Source: an uncultured Oscillospiraceae bacterium (GTDB lineage Bacteria > Bacillota > Clostridia > Oscillospirales > Oscillospiraceae). Taken from it: a stretch of DNA of 64,000 nt. Below the pieces are notes generated by a model that searched no databases, was not told where the DNA came from, and saw only the letters and a program-made list of their open reading frames with translations. Positions 40,109-49,625 of this stretch are shown piece by piece. The stretch is from assembly GCA_934597255.1 (NCBI GenBank), contig CAKTQV010000007.1, forward strand, positions 42,718 to 106,717, in the 5' to 3' direction. Position numbers and translations under genes: made by a program. The stretch's first letter is position 1; each line of letters starts with the position of its first letter.

Positions 40109-42727
40109 TTATTTGGCGTGGCGCAGCGCCGCCTGCGCCGCGGCCAGCCGCGCGATGGGGACGCGATAGGGAGAGCAGGAGACGTAGTTGAGACCGACGC
40201 GGTGGAAGAAGTCGATGGAGGCCGGCTCGCCGCCGTGCTCGCCGCAGACGCCGAGCTTGATGTCCGGGCGGGTGTTGCGGCCAAGCTTGACCGCCGTTTC
40301 GACCAGACGGCCGGTGCCCAGCTCGTCAAAGCGCTCGAACGGGTCGTTTTCAAGGATCTTCTTTTCCAGATATTTCGGCAGGAAGCGGCCGGAGTCGTCG
40401 CGCGAAAGGCCAAAGGACATCTGCGTGAGGTCGTTGGTGCCGAAGGAGAAGAACTCCGCCTCGACCGCGATGCGGTCGGCGCTCATGGCGGCGCGCGGGA
40501 TCTCGATCATGGTGCCGATCTTATAGCTCAGCGGCACACCGGCACGGCGGATGATGAGATCGGCGGTGTTCTGGATGAGCTTTTTGAGATAGCGGATCTC
40601 GCCGCCGGAGGATACGAGCGGGACCATGATCTCCGGCGCGACGGGGTCGCCGGTCTCGCGGTGGACGTTGATGGCGGCCTCGATGATGGCCTGCGTCTGC
40701 ATCTCGGCGATCTCCGGATACATGATCGGCAGACGGCAGCCGCGCAGACCCATCATGGGGTTGACCTCGTGCATGGCGCGGATGGTCGCCTTCAGATCGT
40801 CCAGCGCGATGCCCATGTCCTCGGCCAGCTCCCGCTGCTCCGTTTCGCCGGTGGGAAGGAACTCATGCAGAGGCGGGTCGAGCAGGCGGATCGTGACGGG
40901 CCGGCCGCCCATGACGCGGAAGATGCCCTCAAAGTCGCCGCGCTGCATGGGCAGAAGCTTGGCCAGCGCCGCGCGGCGGTGGCGCTCGTCGGACGCGAGG
41001 ATCATCTCGCGCATGGAGCGGATGCGGTCGGAATCGAAGAACATGTGCTCCGTGCGCACAAGACCAATGCCCTCGGCGCCGAAGTCCAGCGCGGTCTTCG
41101 CGTCGGCGGGCGTGTCGGCGTTGGCGCGCACGCCCAGCGTGCGTATCTCGTCGGCCCAGCCCATGACGGTGGCGAACTGGCCGGCGACCTCGGCGGGAAC
41201 GGTGGGTATTTTGCCGAGATAGACGTGGCCGGTCGAACCGTCGATGGATATCCAGTCGCCCTCGCGCACGAGCGTTTTGTTGGCGGTGAAGTATTTCTTG
41301 TCCTCAAAGATGCGCAGATCGCCGCAGCCGGCCACGCAGCAGGTGCCGATCTGGCGGGCGACGACGGCGGCATGGCTGGTGCGTCCGCCGTGCGCCGTGA
41401 GGATGCCCTCGGCGGCGTTCATGCCCTCGACGTCCTCGGCGCTCGTCTCGTTGCGGACGAGCAGAACGGGGACGTTCGCGGAGCGCTCGATCGCGTCGGC
41501 GGCGGAGAAGCACACCTGGCCGCAGGCGGCGCCGGGCGAGGCCGGAAGGCCGGTGGCGATGGGACTGGCGGCGGCCAGCGCGCGGCTGTCAAAGCGGGGG
41601 TGCAGCAGCGAGTCGAGCTGCCGCGGCTCAAGCTTCATGATGGCCTCTTCCTTGGTGCACACGCCCTCGTTCACAAGATCGACGGCGACCTTCATGGCGG
41701 CCTGCGCCGTGCGCTTGCCGTTGCGGGTCTGGAGCATGAACAGCTTGCCGCGCTCGATGGTGAACTCCATGTCCTGCATGTCCTTGTAGTGCTTTTCCAG
41801 CGTGTCGCAGATCTTGACGAACTGCTTGTACACCTTGGGCATGACCTTGGCCAGCTCGTCGATGCTCTGCGGCGTGCGGATGCCGGCCACAACGTCCTCG
41901 CCCTGGGCGTTCATGAGGAATTCGCCGTACAGCTTATGCTCGCCGGTGGCGGGGTCGCGCGTGAAGGCGACGCCGGTGCCGGAGTCGTCGCCCATGTTGC
42001 CGAAGGCCATGCGCATGACGTTGACGGCGGTGCCCCAGCTGTAGGGGATGTCGTTGATGCGGCGGTAGTAGTTGGCGCGCGGGTTGTCCCAGCTGCGGAA
42101 AACGGCCTTGACCGATTCGGTGAGCTGCTCAAGCGCGTCCTGCGGGAAGGGCGCGCCCATCCGCGACAGGTAGTATTCCTTATAAAGCCGGACGACGCCG
42201 CGCAGATCCTCCGCCGTCAGCTCCGAATCGAGCGTCACGCCGGCCGATTCGCGCGCCGCGGAGAGGATCTCCTCGAACTTGTCGTGCGGCAGCTCCATGA
42301 CCACGTCGGAGTACATCTGGATAAAGCGGCGGTAGCTGTCGTAGGCCCAGCGGGGATTGCCGGAGGCATCCGCCAGCGCCTCGGCCACCTCGTCGTTGAT
42401 GCCGAGATTGAGGATCGTGTCCATCATGCCGGGCATGGAGGCGCGCGCGCCGGAGCGCACGGACACCAGCAGCGGCTGCTTCGGATCGCCGAAGCGCAGG
42501 CCGGTCTGTTCCTCGAGCGCGCGGACGTTGTCCATGATCTCGTCGAGAATGTCGTCGGCCAGGCGGCGGCCGTCCTCGTAATAGCGGGTGCAGGCCTCGG
42601 TCGTGATGGTGAAGCCCTCGGGAACGGGCATCCCTAGCCCGGTCATTTCGGCCAGGTTTGCGCCCTTTCCGCCCAAAAGCTCGCGCATCTGGGCGTTGCC
42701 TTCGCTGAATTTGTACACATATTTCAT
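40109..42727 (-). CDS. ppdK: Pyruvate, phosphate dikinase
   Basis: 872 residues, full length. Interconverts pyruvate + ATP + Pi and PEP + AMP + PPi, and is used by many anaerobes in glycolysis in place of pyruvate kinase. N-terminal ATP-grasp domain (GGKGANLAEMTGLGMPVPEGF, SVRSGARASMPGMMDTI), central swivelling domain with the phospho-histidine in GGRTSHAAVVARQIG, and C-terminal PEP/pyruvate barrel with the catalytic cysteine in LGVCGEHGGEP. Start 42727 has AAGGAGCACAGG upstream. Reads away from the DeoR gene, and the control regions face each other. Confidence 0.96.
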   Translation of the reverse strand: MKYVYKFSEGNAQMRELLGGKGANLAEMTGLGMPVPEGFTITTEACTRYYEDGRRLADDILDEIMDNVRALEEQTGLRFGDPKQPLLVSVRSGARASMPGMMDTILNLGINDEVAEALADASGNPRWAYDSYRRFIQMYSDVVMELPHDKFEEILSAARESAGVTLDSELTAEDLRGVVRLYKEYYLSRMGAPFPQDALEQLTESVKAVFRSWDNPRANYYRRINDIPYSWGTAVNVMRMAFGNMGDDSGTGVAFTRDPATGEHKLYGEFLMNAQGEDVVAGIRTPQSIDELAKVMPKVYKQFVKICDTLEKHYKDMQDMEFTIERGKLFMLQTRNGKRTAQAAMKVAVDLVNEGVCTKEEAIMKLEPRQLDSLLHPRFDSRALAAASPIATGLPASPGAACGQVCFSAADAIERSANVPVLLVRNETSAEDVEGMNAAEGILTAHGGRTSHAAVVARQIGTCCVAGCGDLRIFEDKKYFTANKTLVREGDWISIDGSTGHVYLGKIPTVPAEVAGQFATVMGWADEIRTLGVRANADTPADAKTALDFGAEGIGLVRTEHMFFDSDRIRSMREMILASDERHRRAALAKLLPMQRGDFEGIFRVMGGRPVTIRLLDPPLHEFLPTGETEQRELAEDMGIALDDLKATIRAMHEVNPMMGLRGCRLPIMYPEIAEMQTQAIIEAAINVHRETGDPVAPEIMVPLVSSGGEIRYLKKLIQNTADLIIRRAGVPLSYKIGTMIEIPRAAMSADRIAVEAEFFSFGTNDLTQMSFGLSRDDSGRFLPKYLEKKILENDPFERFDELGTGRLVETAVKLGRNTRPDIKLGVCGEHGGEPASIDFFHRVGLNYVSCSPYRVPIARLAAAQAALRHAK

Positions 42728-42798
42728 ATTCCTGTGCTCCTTAGGATGTATTGTTTGTATTGTTTTTTGACAAAACCACGTTTTTTTCCGTCTTTTTG

Positions 42799-42827
42799 TT
42801 GTCAAATCCAAATCAACTGTGTATAAT
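42799..42827 (+). promoter_or_regulatory. Promoter ahead of the DeoR gene
   Basis: TTGTCA (42799-42804), 17 bases, TATAAT (42822-42827). It leaves an untranslated leader of about 170 AT-rich bases. The minus-strand ppdK promoter must lie in the same region (TTGTCA/TTGACA boxes on that strand). Confidence 0.75.
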
Positions 42828-43001
42828 AGAGAAGAAACCGGAAAAAGTGCGTTGGGTTGTGTGGTGTTCTGAGGAATGGGTCCAAAACTTTGTCATCAGT
42901 CCACATTTTACAGCCATAACTCAAATTTGTAAAGTGGTTTCATTGATTTTTTATATTGTTTCTCTTGAAATTGCAGCTTATGCAGGAAAGGCGGAGATCA
43001 G

Positions 43002-43775
43002 ATGCTGGCAGCGGAAAGAAGAAATATGATATTGGAGCAGCTCCGGCGGGACGAGCGCGTGCTGGTCGGAAAGCTGGCGCAGGAGTTTGACGTTTCCGAG
43101 GAGACGATCCGGCGCGATCTGAGCAGTCTGGAGGAGCTGGGTCTGGCCAACAAGTGCTACGGCGGGGCCACGCTGGCCGACAGCCGCAACGCGCCGCCCT
43201 TCCGCGTGCGCAAAAAGCTCAACGTTGAGGAAAAGAAGACCGTGGCCTCCATGGTGGCGCGTCTGGTGGAGGACGGGGATTTTCTGATGCTGGACGATTC
43301 GTCCACCTGCTATTTCATCGTCCGCGCGCTGCACGGCAAAAAGGGTCTGACCATCGTGACCAATTCCATCGAGATCATTCTGGAACTGTCCGGCGCGCAT
43401 GAGGACTGGAACGTGTATTCCACCGGCGGCAATCTGGATCAGGACGTGTTCGCCTTCTTCGGCCGCAAGGCGGAGGAGACCATCCGCTCGTTCCATGTGG
43501 ACAAGGCCATCATCTCCTGCACGGGCATGGATATGGACGGCCGCTTTACGGAGGCCGGCGTGAACAACGCCAACATCAAGCAGTCCATGATGGCCTCGGC
43601 CAAGGAGACGATCCTGGCCATGGACAGCCACAAGTTCAGCAAGACGGCGTTCATCACGGTCGGCGATTTCAGCCAGATATCCACCGTGGTCACGGATCAG
43701 GACCCCGGCCGCGCCTGGCGCGAGTGCCTGGCCGAGCATAAGGTGCGCCTCGTGGACGCGGCGACGTCGCTGTAA
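43002..43775 (+). CDS. DeoR-family transcriptional regulator
   Basis: 257 residues. N-terminal winged helix RRNMILEQLRRDERVLVGKLAQEF and VSEETIRRDLSSLEELGL is the DeoR signature; the rest is the sugar-phosphate-binding DeoRC domain (TGGNLDQDVFAFFG, DKAIISCTGMDMDGRFTE). Usually represses sugar metabolism and is released by a phosphosugar. It faces ppdK and may control it. AGGAAAGGCGG lies before the ATG. An SH3 membrane protein gene follows 12 bases later. Confidence 0.92.
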   Translation: MLAAERRNMILEQLRRDERVLVGKLAQEFDVSEETIRRDLSSLEELGLANKCYGGATLADSRNAPPFRVRKKLNVEEKKTVASMVARLVEDGDFLMLDDSSTCYFIVRALHGKKGLTIVTNSIEIILELSGAHEDWNVYSTGGNLDQDVFAFFGRKAEETIRSFHVDKAIISCTGMDMDGRFTEAGVNNANIKQSMMASAKETILAMDSHKFSKTAFITVGDFSQISTVVTDQDPGRAWRECLAEHKVRLVDAATSL

Positions 43776-43787
43776 AGGAGCGGGAAT

Positions 43788-44378
43788 ATGTCTTTCTGGA
43801 CCCTTCTTTTGATCCTGCTGGTCGCGGCGGTGTTCGTCATCGCGGCGTCGACCGCTCTTTTTGCCGTCCTCGGCGCGCAGCGCGGCCGTCAGGGCGAGTG
43901 GGCGCGCAATGCGTTTACGGTCAGTCTCGGCCTGATCGTGGTGGCGGCGGTCGTGGCCGGCGCCGCGTGGGCCATCCGTGCGCTGGATGATCTCACGGTT
44001 GCGGAGCTGTCGGAAAGCGCCGCCGGCCAGGCGACGCCGAGCGCGATGTTCGGCACGGAGGGCGGGCACACTTCCTCCGCGGCGGTCCCCATCACGACGC
44101 CGGAGCCGGGCACGGTCATCCGCGAAACGCCGGAGCCGGAGCGCGTGACGGGCGTGAATTACGGCGCGGGCTATGAGCTGACCAACTGCAACGACTATGT
44201 GTTTCTCACGGAGTCGGCGGCGGTCTATACCGGCCCCGGCACGGAATACGACTCCATCGGCTCGCTGGCGGCCGGCGCGACCATCAAGCGCATCGGCTAT
44301 AACGACGAGTGGAGCCTGGTCGATTACAACGAAAACTACGCGTTTGTCTCGAACGCTTCGCTCATCGTCAACGAATAA
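43788..44378 (+). CDS. Membrane protein with C-terminal bacterial SH3 domain
   Basis: 196 residues. Two N-terminal helices (about 5-27 and 43-64), then a Thr/Pro/Glu-rich linker and a C-terminal SH3b domain (VFLTESAAVYTGPGTEYDSIGSLAAGATIKRIGYNDEWSLVDYNE without the final strand). The SH3b lies outside the cell and probably binds cell wall. AAAGGAGCGGGAAT precedes the ATG. Co-transcribed with deoR; the functional link is unclear. Confidence 0.83.
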   Translation: MSFWTLLLILLVAAVFVIAASTALFAVLGAQRGRQGEWARNAFTVSLGLIVVAAVVAGAAWAIRALDDLTVAELSESAAGQATPSAMFGTEGGHTSSAAVPITTPEPGTVIRETPEPERVTGVNYGAGYELTNCNDYVFLTESAAVYTGPGTEYDSIGSLAAGATIKRIGYNDEWSLVDYNENYAFVSNASLIVNE

Positions 44379-44386
44379 AGCGGAAA

Positions 44387-44430
44387 ACGTCAAAGCCGCT
44401 CCCGGCCGGGAGCGGCTTTGACGTATTTTC
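44387..44430. terminator. Bidirectional terminator, 19-bp perfect palindrome
   Basis: 44387-44405 and 44406-44424 are perfect complements, flanked by AAAA on the left and ATTTTCC on the right, between convergent genes. Confidence 0.92.
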
Positions 44431-44435
44431 CGGTT

Positions 44436-45800
44436 TTATTTCAAAAACAGGCGGACGAGCAGGGCCTTGATCTTTCCGTAGGGGAAATAGCGCAGCGAGG
44501 GATCGGCCCAGGTGCCGCGCGAGAGGATGCTGCGGTAATGGGTGAAGGTGTCGAAGCTCTTTTTGCCGTGATAGCTGCCCATGCCGCTCGCGCCCACGCC
44601 GCCGAAGGGCAGACGCTCGCCGGCCGCGTGCACGATCGTGTCGTTGAGACAGCCGCCGCCGAAGGCGCAGCGGTCGAGCACCTGCCGCTGCACGGCCTTG
44701 TCCCCGGTGAACAGGTACAGCGCCAGCGGCTTTTCGCGGGCGTTGATGTAGTCGATGCACCAGTCGAGCTCCGTCCAGGTGAGCATGGGAAGCAGCGGCC
44801 CGAATACCTCCTCGCGCAGGATGGGGGCGTCGGGCGCGGGCGCGTCGATGAGCGTGGGCTGGATGCGGCGCTGCTCCGGCTCCGTCTCGCCGCCGGAGGC
44901 GAGCTGCGCGCCCTCCATATAGCCGGCCAGCCGGAGGAAATGCTCGTCGCTGATGATGCTGACCATGTTCTGATAGCGGGACTTGGGGAAGAATTTCTTG
45001 ACGGCCTTCTGGTATTCGGCGATGAACGCGTCCTTCACATCCGCGTGGATGAGCAGATAGTCCGGCGCCACGCAGGTCTGGCCGGCGTTGAGCGCCTTGC
45101 CGAAGGCGATGCGGCGCGCGGCGCGCTTTATATTGGCCGTGCTGTCCACGATGACGGGGCTTTTGCCGCCGAGCTCAAGCGTGACCGGCGTGAGATGCCT
45201 GGCGGCGGCGGCCAGAATCTGCCGGCCGCCGGCCTGCGAGCCGGTGAAGAAGATGTGATCCCATTTCAGCTCCAGCAGCCCGGCCGTTTCCTCGCGGCTG
45301 CCCTCGACGACGCAGACGAATTCCTCCGGATAGATGGACTCGAGCATGGCCTTGAGGGCGCGGGCGGTCTCCGGCGCCTTGACAGAGGGCTTTATCACGG
45401 CGCAGTTGCCCGCGGCGATGGCGCCGATGAGCGGCACGAGGCAGAGCTGCACGGGATAGTTCCACGGGCTGATGATGAGCACCTGCCCCAGCGGCTCGGG
45501 GGAAATAAGGCCGTGGGCGGGGAAATCGTAAAGAGGCGCGGCCGTGCGCTTTTCCCGCATCCAGCCCTTCAGATGCCGCATCGCGTAGCGAAGCTCCGCC
45601 GAAACGACGCCCGTTTCGCACATGGCGGATTCCATGGGCTGCTTGTTCAGATCCGTGCGCAGCGCCTCCTCCAGCGCGCCGGTGTGCTCCTTGAGCGCGC
45701 TGCGCAGCTTTTTCAGCGCGTCCATGCGCGCCTCGCGGCTGCGCGTGGCGCCGGTCTGGAAGTAGGCTCGCTGTTTGGCGTGGATGGCGGAATAGTCCAT
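44436..45800 (-). CDS. Aldehyde dehydrogenase (class 3-like)
   Basis: 454 residues, oxidises aldehydes with NAD(P). PWNYPVQLCLVPLIGAIAAGN is the cofactor site, FFTGSQAGGRQI the Rossmann loop, TLELGGKSPVIV carries the general-base Glu, and NAGQTCVAPDYLL the catalytic Cys. The short length and hydrophobic C-terminus (KALLVRLFLK) fit the class 3/ALDH3 group, often acting on fatty or aromatic aldehydes. AGGAGG lies before the ATG. Monocistronic. Confidence 0.93.
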   Translation of the reverse strand: MDYSAIHAKQRAYFQTGATRSREARMDALKKLRSALKEHTGALEEALRTDLNKQPMESAMCETGVVSAELRYAMRHLKGWMREKRTAAPLYDFPAHGLISPEPLGQVLIISPWNYPVQLCLVPLIGAIAAGNCAVIKPSVKAPETARALKAMLESIYPEEFVCVVEGSREETAGLLELKWDHIFFTGSQAGGRQILAAAARHLTPVTLELGGKSPVIVDSTANIKRAARRIAFGKALNAGQTCVAPDYLLIHADVKDAFIAEYQKAVKKFFPKSRYQNMVSIISDEHFLRLAGYMEGAQLASGGETEPEQRRIQPTLIDAPAPDAPILREEVFGPLLPMLTWTELDWCIDYINAREKPLALYLFTGDKAVQRQVLDRCAFGGGCLNDTIVHAAGERLPFGGVGASGMGSYHGKKSFDTFTHYRSILSRGTWADPSLRYFPYGKIKALLVRLFLK

Positions 45801-46019
45801 AATGCTCCTCCTTTTGGGAAAAACGGCTTTTTATTTATGAGGCGCGGCCCGGACGGGGCGGTCATATACCGATACAGTCTCCATTATATGGGCCGCGGAA
45901 CGCCGGCGCAAGGGCAAAACGGCTTTATTTTGGTTACAAATGAGTGACGGGCGGCGATTTTTTCCGGAAACGGCGGCGTGTGTGCTATAATGGGAAAAAA
46001 CGATCGGAGGCGATCTGTC

Positions 46020-48155
46020 ATGCCGGATATACGGACCTCGTGCTACTCCTGCCACGGCGGCTGCTCCGCCATCGCCACGGTGGAGGACGGGCGCGTTGTG
46101 AAGATACGGCCCGACCCGGACGGGCCGCTCAATCACGGAAAAATGTGCCCGAAGGGCGTCTCCGGGCTGCAGCTTCTGTATCACCCGGAGCATCTGAACT
46201 GGCCGCTGCGGCGCGTGGGCCCGCGCGGGAGCGGCCGGTGGGAGCGCATCGGCTGGGACGAGGCGCTGGACGATATCTGCGCGCACGTCGCCGCGCTGCG
46301 GGACGCTTACGGCGCGCGGAGCATCGCCGTGCTGACCGGGACGGGGCGGCATCTGAAAAACCAGGTCGCACGCTTTGCCAACGCGCTGGGCACGCCGAAC
46401 ATGGCTTCCACGGGCGCGGCCATCTGCTTTGGCCCGCGCGTCAACGCCATGATGCTCACCTGCGGCAGCTACGCCGTGACGGACTATTACAGCGGCCGCT
46501 GGCCGGACGTTGTGCTGCTGTGGGGCTCCAACCCGGTCAACTCCGGGCCGGACGGCAAGCTGATGTGGAACGTGCGCGAGGCGCAGAAGCACGGGACGAA
46601 GTTCATCGTCATCGACCCGCTGCCCACGGAGCTGACGCGCGACTGCGCGCTGTGGCTGCGCATCCGGCCGGGAACGGACGGGGCGCTGGCGATGGCGCTG
46701 CTGCACGAGCTGCTGGAAAACGGCTGGTACGACCACAATTTCGTTTACCGCTGGTGCCTGGGGCTGGACGAGCTGCGCGAGCGCTGCCGGGACTGGACGG
46801 CCGAGCGCGCGGCGAAGATCACGCGCCTTTCGCCGGCGGATATACGCGCGTGCGCCGCGCTGCTGCACGAGAGCCGGGCGGTGGGGCTGGACTGGGGCTG
46901 CGCCGTGGAGCAGACGCCGAACGGCTTCGGCGCCGTGCGGGCGATGGCGATGATCCCGATCCTGCTGGGAAGCTGGGACGTGCCCGGCGGCTTTCTGGAG
47001 GGCGAGGAGCTTTGCCCGGAGTGCGACCCGCAGTGGGAGCGGACGCTGCGGGAGGGCCGCTTCGGGGATGAATTTCCCACCACTCCCTACGCGCACATCC
47101 TGCCGCTGCTGCGCTCGATGCGCACGGACGCGCCGGACCGCATCCGCGCGGCGCTCATTTTTGCGACGAACCCGCTTTTGTGCGTGCCGGACGCGCGAAA
47201 GACGCGGGACGATCTTCTGGCGCTGGAATACTCCGTGTGCATGGATCAGTTCATGACGCCGACGGCGGCGCTGTGCGATCTGGTTCTGCCGGCGGCGAGC
47301 TGGATGGAGATCGACAACGTGTATCCCATGCCGGCCATGGCCGAGCACACCGCGCTGGCGCAGCGGCGGCTGACGCGCGTGCAGGAGCGGCGCTCGGACG
47401 GCGAGGTGTTCATGGAGCTGTGCCGGCGGCTGGGGCTGGATTACGGCGCGCGGACGACGGAGGAGCTGCTGGACAGCCAGCTGGACATGACGCGCGCGAA
47501 CCATCCGGCGTTCCGGGAGCTTACGCTCGAACAGATGCAGGAGCGCGGCCATATCGAGGTGCCCGTGAGCTTCCGGAAATACGAAACGCGCGGACGCTTC
47601 CGCACTCCGAGCGGGAAGATCGAGCTGTACTGCGCGCAGCTCGCCGCGTGGGGACTCGATCCGCTGCCGGATTATACGGAATATCCCGAGACCGGGGCGG
47701 ACGGCGGCTGGCCGCTCATTCTCACGACGGGGCGGCGGCAGAAGGGCTATTTCATCTCCGAGGGGCGGCAGATCCCCGCGCTGCGGAGGCTCGCGCCCTT
47801 TCCCCGGACGATCATGCACCCGAAAACGGCGGAGCGCCTCGGCATCGCGGACGGGGACTGGATATGGATCGAGACGCCGCGCGGCCGCATCACGCAGAAG
47901 GCCGAGCTGCGAGCCGGCGGGGATGAGGACGTCGTGAACTGCCAGATGGGCTGGTGGTATCCCGAGGCGGGCTGCGATACGCTGTTCGGTTGGGACGAAT
48001 CGAACTGCAATGTGCTCATCGGCGACAGCGCGCTCGACCCGTCCTTCGGCTGCTACGCCCTGCGCGGGCTGCGCTGCCGCGTGTATCCCAATCCGGACGG
48101 CGCGCGCATCGAACGGCGCTGGGAGGCGTTTGACAAAAGCCGCTGGCAGGCCTGA
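46020..48155 (+). CDS. Molybdopterin-dependent oxidoreductase catalytic subunit
   Basis: 711 residues. N-terminal [4Fe-4S] motif C8-x2-C11-x3-C15-x27-C43 (CYSCHGGC ... KMCPKG), then the molybdopterin domains (GTGRHLKNQVARFANALG, LLWGSNPVNSGPDGK, VIDPLPTELTRDC) and the C-terminal dinucleotide-binding domain (LILTTGRRQKGYFISEGRQ, GWDESNCNVL). DMSO-reductase superfamily; Cys136 in AICFGP is a possible metal ligand, unproven. No Tat signal, so cytosolic. No small Fe-S or membrane subunit gene is nearby, which is unusual. The ATG at 46020 follows CGGAGG. Substrate unknown. Confidence 0.9.
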   Translation: MPDIRTSCYSCHGGCSAIATVEDGRVVKIRPDPDGPLNHGKMCPKGVSGLQLLYHPEHLNWPLRRVGPRGSGRWERIGWDEALDDICAHVAALRDAYGARSIAVLTGTGRHLKNQVARFANALGTPNMASTGAAICFGPRVNAMMLTCGSYAVTDYYSGRWPDVVLLWGSNPVNSGPDGKLMWNVREAQKHGTKFIVIDPLPTELTRDCALWLRIRPGTDGALAMALLHELLENGWYDHNFVYRWCLGLDELRERCRDWTAERAAKITRLSPADIRACAALLHESRAVGLDWGCAVEQTPNGFGAVRAMAMIPILLGSWDVPGGFLEGEELCPECDPQWERTLREGRFGDEFPTTPYAHILPLLRSMRTDAPDRIRAALIFATNPLLCVPDARKTRDDLLALEYSVCMDQFMTPTAALCDLVLPAASWMEIDNVYPMPAMAEHTALAQRRLTRVQERRSDGEVFMELCRRLGLDYGARTTEELLDSQLDMTRANHPAFRELTLEQMQERGHIEVPVSFRKYETRGRFRTPSGKIELYCAQLAAWGLDPLPDYTEYPETGADGGWPLILTTGRRQKGYFISEGRQIPALRRLAPFPRTIMHPKTAERLGIADGDWIWIETPRGRITQKAELRAGGDEDVVNCQMGWWYPEAGCDTLFGWDESNCNVLIGDSALDPSFGCYALRGLRCRVYPNPDGARIERRWEAFDKSRWQA

Positions 48156-48216
48156 GCAATCACGGAAGCGGCGCGGAGAGCATAGGATGACCTGAATCTG
48201 TCTGGAGGGGGTCAGC

Positions 48217-48759
48217 TTGCGCTTTTCGGAGCAGCTTTTGTTGATATTTGGTCTGGCGATGGACGGCTTTGCGGCGTCCGTGTGCATGGGAGTGTCCATG
48301 CCGGCCGGGCCGCAGGCCGCCGCGGCTGCGGCGGTGGTGACGGCGTTTCACGTCGTTCTTTTTGCCGCGGGGCATCTGCTGGGCGCGTGGTGCGCGCCCG
48401 CGGCGGCGGCCGCGCCGTGGTTCGGGGCGCTTCTGCTCGCGGCCATGGGCGCGAACATGCTGCGCGAGACGCTCGCGGCCGGGGATGAGGAGCCGTCGGG
48501 GTCGTTTGGACTGCGGCGCGCGGCCGCGCTGGGACTTTCCACGAGCGTGGACGCGATGACGACCGGCTTTTCCTTCGCGCTTTTGTCGGTCGGCCTATGG
48601 ACGCCGCTGCTGCTGGTGGCGGCGGTGATGGGGACGCTGGCGGCGGCCGGAATGGCGGCCGGGCGGCTTCTCGGCGCGCGGTTCCGGCGCGGGGCGCGTC
48701 TGGCCGGCGGGGCGGTCCTGCTGGCGATGGGGCTGAAAAATCTGGCGGTCCTGCTTTGA
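48217..48759 (+). CDS. mntP: Manganese efflux pump MntP
   Basis: 180 residues, six helices. GLAMDGFAASVCMGVSM (helix 1) and LGLSTSVDAMTTGFSFAL (helix 4) are the paired Asp-containing signatures of MntP (DUF204). Exports Mn2+. Start is TTG 48217 with GGAGGGGG 7 bases upstream. The 61-base leader is too short to hold a yybP-ykoY riboswitch. Follows the molybdo-enzyme gene and may be in its operon. Confidence 0.88.
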   Translation: MRFSEQLLLIFGLAMDGFAASVCMGVSMPAGPQAAAAAAVVTAFHVVLFAAGHLLGAWCAPAAAAAPWFGALLLAAMGANMLRETLAAGDEEPSGSFGLRRAAALGLSTSVDAMTTGFSFALLSVGLWTPLLLVAAVMGTLAAAGMAAGRLLGARFRRGARLAGGAVLLAMGLKNLAVLL

Positions 48760-48801
48760 AAAGGGCGGGACTGGCGCGCTTTACCAAAATAGTATATAAT
48801 A

Positions 48802-48830
48802 CCTCCCGGCCGTCTGTGCCGGGAGGTTTT
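48802..48830 (+). promoter_or_regulatory. Hairpin holding the trmO ribosome binding site
   Basis: CCTCCCGGC (48802-48810) pairs perfectly with GCCGGGAGG (48818-48826), then TTTTGC and the trmO ATG. The ribosome binding site GGGAGG is inside the stem. It could end mntP transcription or damp trmO translation; a TATAAT lies just before it. Confidence 0.65.
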
Positions 48831-48832
48831 GC

Positions 48833-49525
48833 ATGAAAAACGAGGAATATACGATCCGTCCCATCGCTCACATCGAATCCGATCTGCCGACGAAATTCGG
48901 CCTTCCGCGCCAGAGCGGCCTTGTGCCGCAGCTGCGCTCGCGGATCGTGTTTCTGCCGCCCTACCGCGAGGCGGCTGCCTTCCGGGGCATAGAGGGCTTT
49001 TCCCATCTGTGGCTGGTGTGGGGCTTTTCGGCCGTGGAGCATTACGCCTGGTCGCCCACGGTCAAGCCGCCGCGGCTCGGCGGCAATACGAAGATGGGCG
49101 TGTTCGCCACGCGCTCGCCCTTCCGGCCGAACGGGCTGGGCCTGTCGGCCGTGAAGCTGGAGGGCGCGGCGCAGGAGGAAGGGCTCGGCACCGTGCTGTA
49201 TGTGTCGGGCGCCGATCTCATGGACGGCACGCCCATTTACGATGTGAAGCCCTATCTGCCCTATACGGACAGCCGCCCCGGCGCGTCCGGGGGCTTCGCG
49301 GAGGCGGTTTTTGACCATGCGCTGGAGGTGGACGATCCGCTGGGGCTGCTGGATGCGCTGCCGGCGGACAAGCGCGAGGCGCTGCGGGGGCTGCTGGCGC
49401 AGGATCCGCGCCCGGCCTACATCGACGACCCGGCCCGGCGCTACGGCTTCAATTATCTCGATCTCGACGTGCGCTTTACCGTCGCCGGCGGGACGCTCAC
49501 GGTCAGGGAGATCGTGAAACTTTGA
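48833..49525 (+). CDS. trmO: tRNA (N6-threonylcarbamoyladenosine-37)-N6-methyltransferase TrmO
   Basis: 230 residues, full-length TsaA/TrmO family. IRPIAHIESDLPTKFGLPRQSGL, GIEGFSHLWLVWGF, MGVFATRSPFRPNGLGLSAVKL and DVKPYLPYTDS are family blocks. Methylates t6A37 of threonine tRNA using SAM. The start follows GGGAGG, which is in a hairpin. Confidence 0.93.
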   Translation: MKNEEYTIRPIAHIESDLPTKFGLPRQSGLVPQLRSRIVFLPPYREAAAFRGIEGFSHLWLVWGFSAVEHYAWSPTVKPPRLGGNTKMGVFATRSPFRPNGLGLSAVKLEGAAQEEGLGTVLYVSGADLMDGTPIYDVKPYLPYTDSRPGASGGFAEAVFDHALEVDDPLGLLDALPADKREALRGLLAQDPRPAYIDDPARRYGFNYLDLDVRFTVAGGTLTVREIVKL

Positions 49526-49544
49526 AAAAATAATCAGGAAGAAA

Positions 49545-49573
49545 TTGACGGAGCGGCCGCGCGGCGGTATAAT
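49545..49573 (+). promoter_or_regulatory. Promoter of the Tat flavoprotein gene
   Basis: TTGACG (49545-49550), 17 bases, TATAAT (49568-49573). Confidence 0.85.
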
Positions 49574-49625
49574 CAAAACATTAACAGGAAAACACGGAGA
49601 ATAAAAAAGGAAAGGAAACGGAAAC

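Noticed and set aside
48156..48216. yybP-ykoY manganese riboswitch before mntP
   Set aside because: Only 61 bases are available and the conserved loops are absent.
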